Assembly (NCBI RefSeq): GCF_003151255.1
Contig: NZ_CP029481.1
Span: 3,100,001 to 3,164,000 of the forward strand
Source of the DNA: Microvirga sp. 17 mud 1-3
GTDB lineage: Bacteria; Pseudomonadota; Alphaproteobacteria; Rhizobiales; Beijerinckiaceae
Direction of reading: 5' to 3'
DNA length: 64,000 nucleotides
Shown here: positions 1-9,097 of the stretch, in pieces
Numbering within the stretch: the first letter of the stretch is position 1
Layout of the letters: every line of letters starts with the position of its first letter
Made by a program: the position numbers and the translations under genes
The notes under the pieces: generated by a model
What the model was told of the DNA's origin: nothing
What the model saw: only the letters and a program-made list of their open reading frames with translations
Database searches by the model: none

Positions 1-1004
1 ACGGCATCGTCATCGGCCTGATCACCTATTTCTCCATCGTGGTGGGCGAGCTCGTCCCCAAGCAGCTGGCGCTCCGGAACCCGGAGAACATCGCCTGCCT
101 GGTCGCTCCCCTGATGCTGCTCGTCTCGAAGGTCGCCGCCCCTGCGGTCTGGCTTCTCAACGCCTCGACCCGCCTGATTTTCGGCCTGTTCGGGTCGAGC
201 GCGGAAGGCGAGAGCACCGTCACCGAAGAAGAGATCAAGATGCTCGTGGGCGAGGCCGAGAGCGCCGGCGTGATCGAGGAGGAGGAGCGCCGGATGATCG
301 GCGGCGTGCTCCGTCTCGGGGACAGGCTGGCCCGCGCCCTCATGACGCCCCGCACCGACGTGGACTGGATCGACCTTGAGGACGGGCCGGAGGCGATCCG
401 CGAGCTTCTCATGACCACGCCCCATTCACGCCTGCCCGTGAGCGAGGGCAACTCGGACAACATGATCGGCGTCGTCGAGGCGCGGGAACTCCTGGCCGCA
501 ATCCTGGCCGGAGAGGAACTCGACCTGCGCAAGCACGTGAAGACCGCTCCCGTGATCCCGGACACTCTCGACGCCCTCGATGCCCTGACGGTCCTGCGTG
601 ATTCCGCCGTGCCCATGGCCCTGGTCCATGACGAATACGGCCATTTCGAAGGGGTCGTGACCCCCGCCGACGCCTTGGAGGCCATCGTCGGCGCCTTCCG
701 GTCGGACGGAGAGGCGCCCGAGCCGGATGCGGTGCGTCGCGACGATGGCTCCTGGCTGCTGTCCGGCTCCATGCCGGTGGACGAGATGGCCGAAGTCCTG
801 GTTCTCCCCCTGCCTGAGAACCGCAGCTATCACACGGTCGGTGGCCTCGTGATCAGCGAGATCCAGCATCTGCCCGCGGTGGGCGAGCATGTGGACGCTT
901 TCGGCTGGCGCTTCGAGGTGGTCGACCTGGACGGGCGCCGGATCGACAAGGTCCTTGCCATTCCGTTGAACCAACGAGCAGGAGCTACGGCTCCGGTGCC
1001 TTAG
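1..1004 (+). CDS. CNNM/CBS-domain membrane protein (HlyC/CorC/TlyC family), 5' truncated by window
   Basis: The reading frame is open from base 3, so the true start lies before the window. The visible part begins inside the CNNM transmembrane domain, with the motif VVGELVPKQLALRNPE typical of this family. A cytoplasmic linker follows, then a CBS-pair region (MTPRTDVDWID, then SRLPVSEG and VVEARELL), then a C-terminal CorC_HlyC domain with the usual SYHTVGGLV motif. Proteins of this family (YtfL, CorB/CorC-like) act in the inner membrane in divalent cation homeostasis; the older name hemolysin is misleading. The gene converges with the GntR gene 12 bases downstream. The family call is secure. 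The transported ion cannot be told from sequence. Confidence 0.93.
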   Translation, partial: GIVIGLITYFSIVVGELVPKQLALRNPENIACLVAPLMLLVSKVAAPAVWLLNASTRLIFGLFGSSAEGESTVTEEEIKMLVGEAESAGVIEEEERRMIGGVLRLGDRLARALMTPRTDVDWIDLEDGPEAIRELLMTTPHSRLPVSEGNSDNMIGVVEARELLAAILAGEELDLRKHVKTAPVIPDTLDALDALTVLRDSAVPMALVHDEYGHFEGVVTPADALEAIVGAFRSDGEAPEPDAVRRDDGSWLLSGSMPVDEMAEVLVLPLPENRSYHTVGGLVISEIQHLPAVGEHVDAFGWRFEVVDLDGRRIDKVLAIPLNQRAGATAPVP

Positions 1005-1016
1005 AGGGTCTTCTCC

Positions 1017-1751
1017 TCAGGGGGCTTCCGGCCAGAAATTTGCCTCGCGGCCCGATGCCGGCGCGTGCGTCCCCATGATCGCCTGGATAGCCCTGAGATG
1101 GTCCGCCATCACGCGTTGCGCCGCATCGGCGTTGTGCTCCGCAATGGCGTCCACGATGGCGCCGTGCATGCGGCCCTGCTGCGCCGCATATTCCCGCTTG
1201 CGCGCCTGGCGGAAGGCCCTGTCGTGCTGGCGCTGCCACCGGGCGCGACCGCGCACCGACGACAGGACATCGAGAAAGGCGATCAGCAGAGGGTTGCCGG
1301 AGATCCGGGCGATCCCTTTGTGAAAGGCATCGTCCGCCTGTTCGTAAGCCTGCCAGTCGGGCGCCGTGCTGCTCCTGAGCGCATAGTCGCGCAGCAGCGC
1401 CACATCCTGGGGAGTCGCGTGCAAGGCTGCGAGCCCGGCGATGGGCGGTTCGATCAGGAGCCGGGCCTCGAGCACGTCCGCCGGAGAGGCGAGCTCGGCC
1501 AGAACCGAGGGGCGGATCGGCTCCGTGGCGGGGCGCGGGCCCATGAAGGTCCCCTGCCCCACATGGCGCCAGATCAGCCCCTCCTTTTCGAGAATGTCGA
1601 GCGCAGCCCGCAGGGTTGCGCGGCTGCAGCCGAGCTGGGCGGCCAGGACCCGTTCCGGCTCCAGCCGGTCCTGCGGACCATAGGCCTGCCGTTCCAGATA
1701 GGTGCGCAGCCACTGGACCGCATCGCCTGTCGTCACGCGTGTTCCGGGCAT
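1017..1751 (-). CDS. GntR family transcriptional regulator, FCD (FadR-type) domain
   Basis: This 244-residue regulator has an N-terminal winged helix (about residues 5-70, with LGCSRATLRAALDILEKEG as the recognition segment) and a C-terminal all-helical FCD ligand domain. The usual FCD metal-binding pattern is visible: an Asp three residues before a His in DDAFHKGIA, then His residues in RMHGAIVDAI and MADHLRAI. The ATG at 1751 is preferred; a TTG 15 bases upstream would lengthen it slightly. It is divergent from a bile-acid-symporter-like transporter, and tandem repeats lie directly before its start. The likely role is local control of that transporter and of itself. The ligand is unknown, perhaps an organic acid as for many FCD proteins. 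Confidence 0.9.
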   Translation of the reverse strand: MPGTRVTTGDAVQWLRTYLERQAYGPQDRLEPERVLAAQLGCSRATLRAALDILEKEGLIWRHVGQGTFMGPRPATEPIRPSVLAELASPADVLEARLLIEPPIAGLAALHATPQDVALLRDYALRSSTAPDWQAYEQADDAFHKGIARISGNPLLIAFLDVLSSVRGRARWQRQHDRAFRQARKREYAAQQGRMHGAIVDAIAEHNADAAQRVMADHLRAIQAIMGTHAPASGREANFWPEAP

Positions 1752-1758
1752 CGCACTC

Positions 1759-1780
1759 CAGACCAATTTTCAGACCAATT
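1759..1780. promoter_or_regulatory. Tandem CAGACCAATT repeats, putative operator of the adjacent GntR regulator
   Basis: The decamer CAGACCAATT occurs at 1759-1768 and again at 1771-1780, 12 bases apart. The opposite-strand half-site, AATTGGTC, resembles half-sites of GlcC/LldR-type FCD regulators. The repeats sit 8 bases upstream of the GntR start and in the divergent region shared with the transporter. Binding by this regulator is an inference. Confidence 0.45.
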
Positions 1781-1932
1781 CGAATTTCCTTTATGTAGCA
1801 GGTCCGGGGCTGTTACGACAGGCTGAGCGGCCGAAGCGGACGCCCTGGTCCAGGCCGGGCACTCCCGGCGCCACCCTAACACCCGATCCGATCGCCCGAT
1901 GGCGCCCGGACCACCCGAGCGGACATGCGACG

Positions 1933-2907
1933 ATGCGCAAGATCGACCCGTTTCTCCTGCTAATCATGGCAGCCGTGGCCCTTGCCAGCATCCTGCCGGC
2001 ACAGGGCTCCGCTGCCGAGATCCTCGGCCATCTCGGCATCCTCGGCATTGCGCTGCTGTTCTTCGTCCATGGCGCCGCCCTGCCACGGGAGGTGGTGCTA
2101 AACGGGCTCGTGCAATGGCGGCTGCACCTGCTCATCTTCGCCATTACGTTCGTGGTGTTTCCCCTGGTGACGATGCCCTTTGGGGCGCTGCCGCCGCAAT
2201 GGATTCCGCCGGATCTGCTCCTGGGCTTTCTCTATCTCTCGGCGCTGCCCTCGGCCGTGTCATCCTCCATCGCGTTCACGGCCATGGCCAGAGGCAACGT
2301 GCCGGCGGCCATCTGTAGCTCGGCGGCCTCCAATGTCTTCGGCCTGCTGCTGACGCCCCTGCTCCTCTCGCTACTGACGCGGACTTCCGTCGAGGGTGGG
2401 TTCGACCTCACCCAGGCCCTGGCGGATGTGATCGTGCAGCTCCTGGTCCCGTTCATGGCAGGCCATTTGGCCCGGCCCTGGCTCGCCGGCCTCATGGCCC
2501 GCTACGAGCATCGGATCAACCTGCTCGACCAGGGCATCATCCTGCTGATCGTCTATGCGGCGTTCTCCCAATCGGTGGTAGATGGGCTCTGGTCCCATCT
2601 CCCGCCGAGCAGTGTAGCCCTCGCGGCGGCACTCTGCCTTGTTCTTCTGGGAATCGTTCTGGCCATCACGGCCTTTGCGGCCCGCCGGCTCGGCTTCTCC
2701 CGGCAGGACGAGATTGCGGCCGTCTTCTGCGGGTCGAAAAAGAGCCTCGCATCCGGCCTGCCGCTCGCGAAGGTGCTGTTCGGAGTGGCGCCGGGCTTCG
2801 GCATGATCGTGCTGCCGATCATGTTCTACAATCAGATCCAGATTCTTGTGGGCGCCGTCATTGCGCGCCGCTATGCGCAAAGCGAAACGGCTCAGGCACC
2901 GGGCTGA
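1933..2907 (+). CDS. Bile acid:sodium symporter-like transporter (SBF-like family)
   Basis: This is an integral membrane protein of 324 residues with about nine to ten hydrophobic segments, starting at MRKIDPFLLLIM. The conserved crossover region of the SBF-like family (PF13593 type) is visible in LSALPSAVSSSIAFTAMARGN and later in FCGSKKSLASGLPLAK. Family members move organic anions, usually with sodium. Upstream codons in the same frame are open back to 1702, but they lie in the divergent promoter and overlap the GntR gene, so the ATG at 1933 is chosen. It faces away from the FCD regulator and is probably its target. The substrate is unknown. Confidence 0.88.
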   Translation: MRKIDPFLLLIMAAVALASILPAQGSAAEILGHLGILGIALLFFVHGAALPREVVLNGLVQWRLHLLIFAITFVVFPLVTMPFGALPPQWIPPDLLLGFLYLSALPSAVSSSIAFTAMARGNVPAAICSSAASNVFGLLLTPLLLSLLTRTSVEGGFDLTQALADVIVQLLVPFMAGHLARPWLAGLMARYEHRINLLDQGIILLIVYAAFSQSVVDGLWSHLPPSSVALAAALCLVLLGIVLAITAFAARRLGFSRQDEIAAVFCGSKKSLASGLPLAKVLFGVAPGFGMIVLPIMFYNQIQILVGAVIARRYAQSETAQAPG

Positions 2908-2946
2908 ACGGAAGGCCCGGCACTGGCCTTACCCGCACTCGGAACC

Positions 2947-3990
2947 TTACCGGGCCGTGGCATGCTCCATCTCTCGGGCGGCAATTTCGGCGAGAACAAG
3001 AGCCTGGTCGATACCCTCGGCCGGAGCGCCGGCTTCGACCGCCTGCACTCGCTCGATGAGGGCAGCGATCGTCGCCACAGGCAGGCCGTGACGACGACCA
3101 ATCTCGACCACGGGCCCGAGCTGGTAGGGCACCTCGGTCGGGCGGCGGCGGACCATGATGTCGCGCCAGACCCCGCTGTAGAGCTTGGTCGAACCCTTCC
3201 GGCTCGCGATGATCGCCTCGATGCAGGCATCGGCGTCCGCATCCCGACCCGTCAGGAAAGCCGCCGGGTCGAATGATTGGAACGGCATCGGCCGCACACG
3301 CTCCGCGACGGCAATTGCCAGAACCGAGCGGATGAGCCAGCGGATCAACGGTCGCAGGCGCGGCTCGGAGAGGAAGCCGACGATGGTTTCTTGCGTGATC
3401 CCTTCGGCCTTCAGCACCGTCGCCCAGGCAAGCTTGCTCCAGAGATAGCCATAGATGTTGTCGGTCAGGATCGCATCCGGCTCGAAATCCTTCAGCGTGG
3501 CATGAAGATCGACCACGCGAGGCGTGAGCGCACCATCGAGTTCTCCGACGACAACGGCACCGCGCCCGCCGAAGGTGATGCGGCCCGGCTCCTGCCAGTC
3601 GGAGCCAAAATTCACGAAAGCGCCCATTGTCCGCCTGTCGCCCGCGACTGCCGCAATCTGCGGCTCGTTCATGCCGTTCTGGCAGGACAGAACGTAGCCG
3701 TCGTCGGCGAGATGCGGCATCAGCCCATCCAGCGCCGTCGCCGTGTGCTGAGCCTTTACGGCCAGGAAGATGCGGCCATAACGGCCCTTCACCTCGCCGG
3801 GCAGCATCGCCCGGCAGCGCACCGAAAAGGCATCCACAGGACCGTCGATCTCCAATCCGCGCCGCTCGATGGCACGCACGTGATCTTCGACCAGATCGGC
3901 GAAATGGACCTCGTGTCCTGCGCGCGCCAGGAAGGCGCCGATGGTGCCGCCAATGGCTCCGGCGCCCCAGATGAGGATCGGATCGCTCAT
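2947..3990 (-). CDS. Ketopantoate reductase family protein (ApbA/PanE-like)
   Basis: The 347-residue protein opens with a Rossmann dinucleotide motif, GAGAIGGTIGAFLARAG at about residues 10-26. A central segment, LSCQNGMNEP, matches the family's CQNG loop, and the C-terminal half is the helical ApbA_C domain, with KLAWATVLKAEG carrying the expected catalytic Lys. Family members reduce 2-oxo acids to 2-hydroxy acids with NADPH; PanE acts in pantothenate synthesis. Here the gene follows a NIPSNAP gene by 10 bases on the same strand, within a catabolic island and behind a shared operator. A role on an oxo-acid intermediate of that pathway is therefore more likely than pantothenate synthesis. It is somewhat longer than typical PanE (about 300 residues). 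Confidence 0.85.
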   Translation of the reverse strand: MSDPILIWGAGAIGGTIGAFLARAGHEVHFADLVEDHVRAIERRGLEIDGPVDAFSVRCRAMLPGEVKGRYGRIFLAVKAQHTATALDGLMPHLADDGYVLSCQNGMNEPQIAAVAGDRRTMGAFVNFGSDWQEPGRITFGGRGAVVVGELDGALTPRVVDLHATLKDFEPDAILTDNIYGYLWSKLAWATVLKAEGITQETIVGFLSEPRLRPLIRWLIRSVLAIAVAERVRPMPFQSFDPAAFLTGRDADADACIEAIIASRKGSTKLYSGVWRDIMVRRRPTEVPYQLGPVVEIGRRHGLPVATIAALIERVQAVEAGAPAEGIDQALVLAEIAAREMEHATAR

Positions 3991-4000
3991 TCCTGATCTC

Positions 4001-4615
4001 CTATTGCAGCGGCGAGCACGGCAGCGGCAGGCAGATCATTGCCTGCATCGGCGGCGGCAGCGATCCCGGGAAGGCGTTTGGCGGCCAAATGCCCGCCTTG
4101 ACCGCCTCGGAGCGAATCCGCAGCCGTTCGTCGAAACTTGAATAGGGCCAGAGGTGGGTGAAACGTGGGGGTCCGTCGAGCGCAGTTCCGGCGGCAAGGA
4201 CCGGCGACATCTCGGCTCGGGCCGGCAGCTTACGCTTCCAGGCTTCCATCAGAACCGGCAGCGTCCCAACGCGAAGATCGTAAGTCCGCAACTCGTAGCA
4301 GGGACCAAAGCGCCCCGCCGGCACCGGGTCAATCCAGGAAAAGGGCAGATAGGCCTCGGCGCTGTAGCCGGTCATCAGGCTTTCGCAAAAGAACGGGTCG
4401 GTCGCCATAGCTAGTTGCCGCCGCTCGGCCATGAACTCCATGTCCGTCACGTAGCCGCGCATCAGCACGATCCGGTTCAGCGTTCCGACCTCAGTCGCCC
4501 AGCAACCGAGCATGCGGCCCCCTGCGGCACCTTTCGCGATGTACTCCGCCAGCCTCTCGGACGCTTCGGCATGATGTCGGGCAGGGACGCTCAGAAAGAC
4601 ATACTCATGGATCAT
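4001..4615 (-). CDS. NIPSNAP family protein
   Basis: This 204-residue soluble protein contains two ferredoxin-like alpha-beta barrel repeats typical of NIPSNAP proteins. The second begins at CYELRTYDLRVGTLPVLMEAW, the family signature, and ends with FTHLWPYSSFDERLRIR. No signal peptide or membrane segment is seen. NIPSNAP and related dimeric alpha-beta barrel proteins often sit in aromatic or amide catabolic operons; their enzymatic role is mostly undefined. It is the first gene of the minus-strand pair with the ketopantoate-reductase-like gene and is divergent from the MFS transporter, with a regulon operator between them. Confidence 0.82.
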   Translation of the reverse strand: MIHEYVFLSVPARHHAEASERLAEYIAKGAAGGRMLGCWATEVGTLNRIVLMRGYVTDMEFMAERRQLAMATDPFFCESLMTGYSAEAYLPFSWIDPVPAGRFGPCYELRTYDLRVGTLPVLMEAWKRKLPARAEMSPVLAAGTALDGPPRFTHLWPYSSFDERLRIRSEAVKAGIWPPNAFPGSLPPPMQAMICLPLPCSPLQ

Positions 4616-4686
4616 CGCGACCAGCCCACTACTAAGATCAAAATCTGCAAAAACTTGTCATTGTTATTTGGATACGTCAATGTACA

Positions 4687-4698
4687 TTTGTATGCAAA
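4687..4698. promoter_or_regulatory. Operator site A of the GntR regulon (TTTGTATGCAAA)
   Basis: The near-palindrome TTTGTATGCAAA lies in the 140-base divergent region between the NIPSNAP gene and the MFS transporter. It shares the ATTTGTATNC core with the sites at 13950, 17267, 19941 and 23177. It could control both divergent genes. The assignment rests on the shared motif only. Confidence 0.5.
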
Positions 4699-4755
4699 GA
4701 GCCGAAGCGGCGGCCCTCCCCACCCTTCAACCGCGCCTGTTCAACGGAAAAACCC

Positions 4756-6249
4756 ATGACATCAGACCTGGCATCGAAACCGGATGAGTCGCGCCGGCTG
4801 TTCCTGCGGGTCTTCCCATCAATCATGCTGCCGATGTTCATCGCGATTTCGGACCAGACGCTGGTCGCGACCGCCTTGCCGGCCATCGCGGCGGATCTCG
4901 GACAGGTAACGCTGATCACCTGGATCGTCGTCGCGTTCCTGATGATGAACAGCCTGGCCGCACCAGTCTATGGCCGCTTCGGCGACTTGATCGGACGGCG
5001 GCAGATGATGCTGATCGCGCTGACATTCGTCATCCTGGGAGCGTCGATCGTCATCACGGCCACGAACGTCCATGTCATCATTTTCGGACGCGCCATTCAG
5101 GGGCTCGGCGGCGGGGGGCTCATGAGCCTGAGCCAAGCCCTGATCGGTCAAATGGTCCCGCTGCGAAAGCGCGGCAGCTATCAAGGCTATCTGGCGGCCG
5201 TCAATGCCACGGCGACCGTTGCGGGACCGATGCTCGGAGGCCTTCTGACGCAACAGTTCGGTTGGCGCATCGCCTTGGCACTGACGATCCCGCTGGCCCT
5301 GATCGCGCTGGTGCTCACATTACGACTGCCGAAGGTGCCGAGCCGTGGTTCGGTTGCCAATTTCGATGCTCCAGGCCTGATCTTCTTCGCCGCAACGGTG
5401 GTTCTTCTCCTGCTCGCCGTTCAGCAACTTGAGGGAATAGCGCGGGGCGGCTCCCCGTTCCTCATGCTGCTCCTGGTCTGCGGCGCCGTCGCTACCTTGA
5501 CCCTGCTTGCAAGACGCGAAAAGCGGGCCGCAAGCCCGCTTTTTCCCCTGCCCGTCCTGTCGCATCCAGCGATCTGGCGCAGCGCCTGTTTCGCGGCCTG
5601 CCATGGGGCGACCTATGTCTCCCTCGTCGCCATCACACCGCTCTATCTCATCGCTGCGCGTGGTCTCAATGCCAACATGGTCGGCTTCCTGCTTCTCACG
5701 TTAACGATGGGCGTCGGCGTCTCGTCGATGATCACCGGTCATCTGGTCAGCCGGACCGGGCGCACGATGGTGTTCCCTTCGATCGGCGTGACCGTCCTGG
5801 CAGCGCTCCTGCTGGTCTTCGCCTGGCGTTCGCCGACCTTGAACACATGGCAACTGCCGATGTTCTATTTCGCGATCTCCCTGTGCATCGGCACGGTCAT
5901 GGGGGTTCTGCAGGTGACGGTGCAGTACGTCGCTGGACCGGAGAACCTCGGCGTGGCGGCGTCCGCTGTCCAGTTCTCGCGCACGCTCGGCGCCTCCCTG
6001 GGCACCTCGCTTGTCGGCGCCGTCATCTTCATTTCGCTACAAGCAGGGGACGGGCGCGCGGCCGAAGCCTTCGGGATGGCCCTGCGTGGTGCGATGGAGC
6101 TGCCCGCCAGCGAGGCGCTGCAGATCCGCGGTGAAATGCTGGCCGCCTTCCGCCCCGGCTTCCTCACCGTCGCGGCCTTTGCGGTGCTTGGATGCCTGAT
6201 GGGGTGGTCGAACCCGGTTCGCCGTATGACCGCCGAACCGAGTGAATGA
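4756..6249 (+). CDS. MFS transporter, DHA2 (14-TM, EmrB/QacA-type) family
   Basis: A 497-residue integral membrane protein. The loop 2-3 motif is visible as GRFGDLIGRRQMM, the first helix carries the DQTLVATALPAIAADL pattern of the DHA2 family, and GPMLGGLLTQQFGWR matches motif C. The length suits the 14-helix subfamily. Family members export drugs or metabolites by proton antiport; some DHA2-like proteins in catabolic clusters act in uptake or efflux of pathway intermediates. It is divergent from the NIPSNAP operon behind operator site A and abuts the convergent M20 gene with no gap. Direction of transport and substrate are not evident. Confidence 0.9.
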   Translation: MTSDLASKPDESRRLFLRVFPSIMLPMFIAISDQTLVATALPAIAADLGQVTLITWIVVAFLMMNSLAAPVYGRFGDLIGRRQMMLIALTFVILGASIVITATNVHVIIFGRAIQGLGGGGLMSLSQALIGQMVPLRKRGSYQGYLAAVNATATVAGPMLGGLLTQQFGWRIALALTIPLALIALVLTLRLPKVPSRGSVANFDAPGLIFFAATVVLLLLAVQQLEGIARGGSPFLMLLLVCGAVATLTLLARREKRAASPLFPLPVLSHPAIWRSACFAACHGATYVSLVAITPLYLIAARGLNANMVGFLLLTLTMGVGVSSMITGHLVSRTGRTMVFPSIGVTVLAALLLVFAWRSPTLNTWQLPMFYFAISLCIGTVMGVLQVTVQYVAGPENLGVAASAVQFSRTLGASLGTSLVGAVIFISLQAGDGRAAEAFGMALRGAMELPASEALQIRGEMLAAFRPGFLTVAAFAVLGCLMGWSNPVRRMTAEPSE

Positions 6250-7398
6250 TCAGGAGAGCGTCTGCATCAGCCGCTCGAGCAGCAATGCCCTGTGGGGAAT
6301 GGTCGAGACGACCAGACGTTCGCTGTGGCTGTGGCTGCTGCCCTGCCCGTCGACGCCAAGACCGTCCAAGGTCGGCGCATAGCTGGCCGTGAAATTGCCG
6401 TCGCTGCAACCGCCAGTCTGCACATCATCGAGCTGGAATCCGTACGTCGCAGCAAGCCCCCGTGCGGTCTCGAACAGGTCCGCGATGCCGGCAAGCTTTT
6501 CATAAGGTGGCCGGTTGAGCCCGCCCGTGACGGTGATGGTGCAATCAGGATCGTACGGCTTGAGGTTCAGCACTTTGGCGACCGCCGCCTCGGCCACGGC
6601 CGGGTTCGGCACGCGCATATCGACCTCTGCCTTACACTCATAGGCAACGACGTTAGGCCGGGTGCCTCCGCTGACGACGCCGACATTCACGGTCAGACCG
6701 CTCTCGTAGTCGGTCATATTTTCCAGATCGAGGATCTGGCGCGCCATTTCCTTGATCGCACTGCGCCCATGGACATGCCGGGAGCCGGCATGAGCAGCAC
6801 GTCCGTGAATCGTGATGTCGAACCGCGCCGTTCCCTTGCGAGCCGTCACGCAACGACCGCCGTCACGCGCTGGCTCAGTCACGAGGACATATTTGGCGCG
6901 CTTGGCCTCCTCCTCGATCCGCGCCCGCGATGTGAGACTGCCGATCTCTTCGTCCGAGACATAAAGATGGCGGATCGGCAAGGGCGTGCGGTTGCCTCGG
7001 GCAATCAGCTCCCGCAAGGCCGCAAAAGCCAGGTACGCTCCCCCTTTCATGTCGGAAATGCCGGGCCCATAAGCGAGATCGCCTTCGACCCGGAACGGCA
7101 GGACACTGGTCAATGTCCCCTCCGCATGGACCGTATCGTAGTGGCTCAGAATGAGGATCCCCTTCTCGTCTTCCTCTCCCCAAGGGGATTGCACGAAGAC
7201 ATGGTCTCCACAGCCATCGCGGCCCGGAATTCGCTCGACCCGGGCACCGGCAGCGCTTGCATCGGCCTCGACCTTATCGGCCATCCGGTTCACCAGATCG
7301 GCGTTCAACGAGGGGCTTTCGATCTCGACCCAGGATCGGATCCCTTCCAGCATCTTCTCGGGCATGTATCGGGCCAAGGCGGCTGTATCGTCGCTCAT
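6250..7398 (-). CDS. M20 family metallopeptidase (glutamate carboxypeptidase/CPG2-like)
   Basis: The 382-residue zinc amidohydrolase shows the M20 signatures: SHYDTVHAEG (zinc His and adjacent Asp), GPGISDMKGG (bridging Asp), YVSDEEIGS (catalytic Glu and zinc Glu), TEPARDG and a C-terminal GQGSSHSHSER (final zinc His). The dimerisation domain sits between, with IHGRAAHAGS. Relatives such as carboxypeptidase G2 cleave amide bonds next to a free carboxylate such as glutamate. No signal peptide is seen, so it acts in the cytoplasm. It is the last gene of the operon headed by the ABC binding protein, with a good AGGAGG site before its start, and probably works on the imported compound. Confidence 0.92.
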   Translation of the reverse strand: MSDDTAALARYMPEKMLEGIRSWVEIESPSLNADLVNRMADKVEADASAAGARVERIPGRDGCGDHVFVQSPWGEEDEKGILILSHYDTVHAEGTLTSVLPFRVEGDLAYGPGISDMKGGAYLAFAALRELIARGNRTPLPIRHLYVSDEEIGSLTSRARIEEEAKRAKYVLVTEPARDGGRCVTARKGTARFDITIHGRAAHAGSRHVHGRSAIKEMARQILDLENMTDYESGLTVNVGVVSGGTRPNVVAYECKAEVDMRVPNPAVAEAAVAKVLNLKPYDPDCTITVTGGLNRPPYEKLAGIADLFETARGLAATYGFQLDDVQTGGCSDGNFTASYAPTLDGLGVDGQGSSHSHSERLVVSTIPHRALLLERLMQTLS

Positions 7399-7427
7399 TC
7401 AGAACCTCCTGCAAGTGATCTTCACGC

Positions 7428-8180
7428 TCAGAGCGAACCGCCGTCGATCGACAGCACCTGCCCCGTGACATATTTCGACAGATCGGAGGACAGCCAGAAG
7501 ACGCCATTGGCGATGTCTTCAGCCTCGCCCAGGCGGCGCAACGCGGTTTGGGCGAGCTTGGCCTGGCGCTTCTCCGGAGTGTATCCCTCCCAGCGGCGCA
7601 CCTTGGCCTCGTCGGTCAGCACCAGGCCCGGCGCAACCGAATTCACCCTGATGCCATGCGGGCCGAGCTCGACGGCAAGCTGCCGGGTCAGGCCGACCAG
7701 CGCATGCTTGGATGCGCAGTAGCCCTGAACTCCGGTGAGCGAGGGCTTCAAACCTGCGCCCGAGCTGATGTTGATGATCGCTCCCCGGCCGTTGCGCTTC
7801 ATTCCTGCCGCGGCCGCGCGGCTCGTCACGAAGGAGGCATGGATGTTGACGTTGAAGAGGCGGTCCCACGACTCGTCCTCGACTTCATCAATGGGCTGAA
7901 ACGGCGTGCCGAGCGATCCGCCGGCGTTGTTCACCAGAACGTCGATCGGTCCACCGGACTGCGCCTCGACCTCAGCGATCCAAGCTGCCGCCGCCTTGCG
8001 GTCGGACAGATCGACGATGGCCGTCGTCAAACCGGGAAGCGCGGAAATCTGTTTGAGCCCCTCGGGCTGGATGTCGCAGCCCCAGACCCGGGCGCCCATG
8101 CGGGAGAAACCTTCGGCAATAGCGCGGCCGAAGCCGGATGCGGCGCCCGTGAGCGCCACAGTCTTGTTCTCGAAATTCAT
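7428..8180 (-). CDS. SDR family NAD(P)-dependent oxidoreductase
   Basis: A classical short-chain dehydrogenase of 250 residues. The cofactor motif is TGAASGFGRAIAEG near the N-terminus, NNAGG follows, and the catalytic Ser and YxxxK appear in ISSGAG and GYCASKHAL. The C-terminus has the usual GQVLSIDGG. An Asp at the end of the second strand (GCDIQ) favours NAD(H). The start at 8180 has an AGGAG-type site upstream; upstream in-frame codons overlap the permease gene. It lies 23 bases after the ABC permease and 29 before the M20 gene, so it is part of the import/catabolism operon. It probably oxidises an alcohol intermediate. Confidence 0.93.
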   Translation of the reverse strand: MNFENKTVALTGAASGFGRAIAEGFSRMGARVWGCDIQPEGLKQISALPGLTTAIVDLSDRKAAAAWIAEVEAQSGGPIDVLVNNAGGSLGTPFQPIDEVEDESWDRLFNVNIHASFVTSRAAAAGMKRNGRGAIINISSGAGLKPSLTGVQGYCASKHALVGLTRQLAVELGPHGIRVNSVAPGLVLTDEAKVRRWEGYTPEKRQAKLAQTALRRLGEAEDIANGVFWLSSDLSKYVTGQVLSIDGGSL

Positions 8181-8203
8181 CCTTCTCTTCTCCTTTGAGA
8201 CGG

Positions 8204-9097
8204 TCAGCCACGAGACTTCGGATCGAGAATGTCGCGCAGGCCATCTCCGAGCAGGTTGAAGGACAGCACGGTCATGAAGACGAAGAGGCCGGGGAAGATC
8301 GACAGGAAGGGGGCCGTCGTCAGATAGCGCTGAGCTTCCTGCAGCATGGCGCCCCACTCCGGTGTCGGCGGCTGCGCCCCGAGTCCAAGGAAGCTCAGGA
8401 CGGCCGCGGCCAGAATGGCCTCACCCAATGAGAGCGTGGAATAGACCACCAGTGGGCCGAGGATGTTCGGCAGGATTTCCCGCAGGATGATCCGCCGGTC
8501 CGTCGCTCCGATACAGCGAGCCGCCTCCACATATTGCAGCCTCGCGGTCGCGATGGTTGCAGCGCGGGCCACACGGGCGAAGCGCGGAATGCGGACGATG
8601 CCGATTGCAATGATGCCGTTCTGCAGGGACGGTCCCAGCACGGCGGCGATGAGGACGGCCAGCAGCACGTAAGGCATGGCCATTACGACATCCATCAACC
8701 GCATGAAGGCATTGTCGAGCCAGCCCCGATAGTAGCCCGCCAGAATACCCAGCGTTACGCCGAAGACGAGCGAGATGCTGACCGCAAGGAAGCCTACGCT
8801 CAACGAGATGCGGCTGCCCAGGATCACCCGTGAGAACACGTCACGGCCGATCTGGTCGATGCCGAAAGGATGCTCCCAGCTCGGCCCCACCAGCACACCG
8901 CTGGTGAACTCATCGGCCTCATAGGGCGCAATCAGAGGCGCAAAGATCGCAATCAGGGCCAGCAGGATGAGAAAGGCCAGCCCGAACATGGCGCTCTTGC
9001 GTTCAGCCAGGCGCGAGAAGGCAATACGCAGCCGGGTCGTGAACGTCTTCCCGCCTGCGCTCGGGACCGGCACGGCGTCAATGGTCTGATGTGTCAT
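8204..9097 (-). CDS. ABC transporter permease, DppC/OppC family
   Basis: A 297-residue inner-membrane permease of the peptide/nickel class. An OppC_N region (residues 20-75) with one helix precedes the BPD_transp_1 domain. The EAA loop is visible as EAARCIGATDRRIILREILPN cut short, which contacts the ATPase. The start overlaps the stop of the DppB gene as ATGA, so the two permeases are translationally coupled. It is the second membrane subunit of the importer encoded at 8.2-13.8 kb. Confidence 0.95.
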   Translation of the reverse strand: MTHQTIDAVPVPSAGGKTFTTRLRIAFSRLAERKSAMFGLAFLILLALIAIFAPLIAPYEADEFTSGVLVGPSWEHPFGIDQIGRDVFSRVILGSRISLSVGFLAVSISLVFGVTLGILAGYYRGWLDNAFMRLMDVVMAMPYVLLAVLIAAVLGPSLQNGIIAIGIVRIPRFARVARAATIATARLQYVEAARCIGATDRRIILREILPNILGPLVVYSTLSLGEAILAAAVLSFLGLGAQPPTPEWGAMLQEAQRYLTTAPFLSIFPGLFVFMTVLSFNLLGDGLRDILDPKSRG

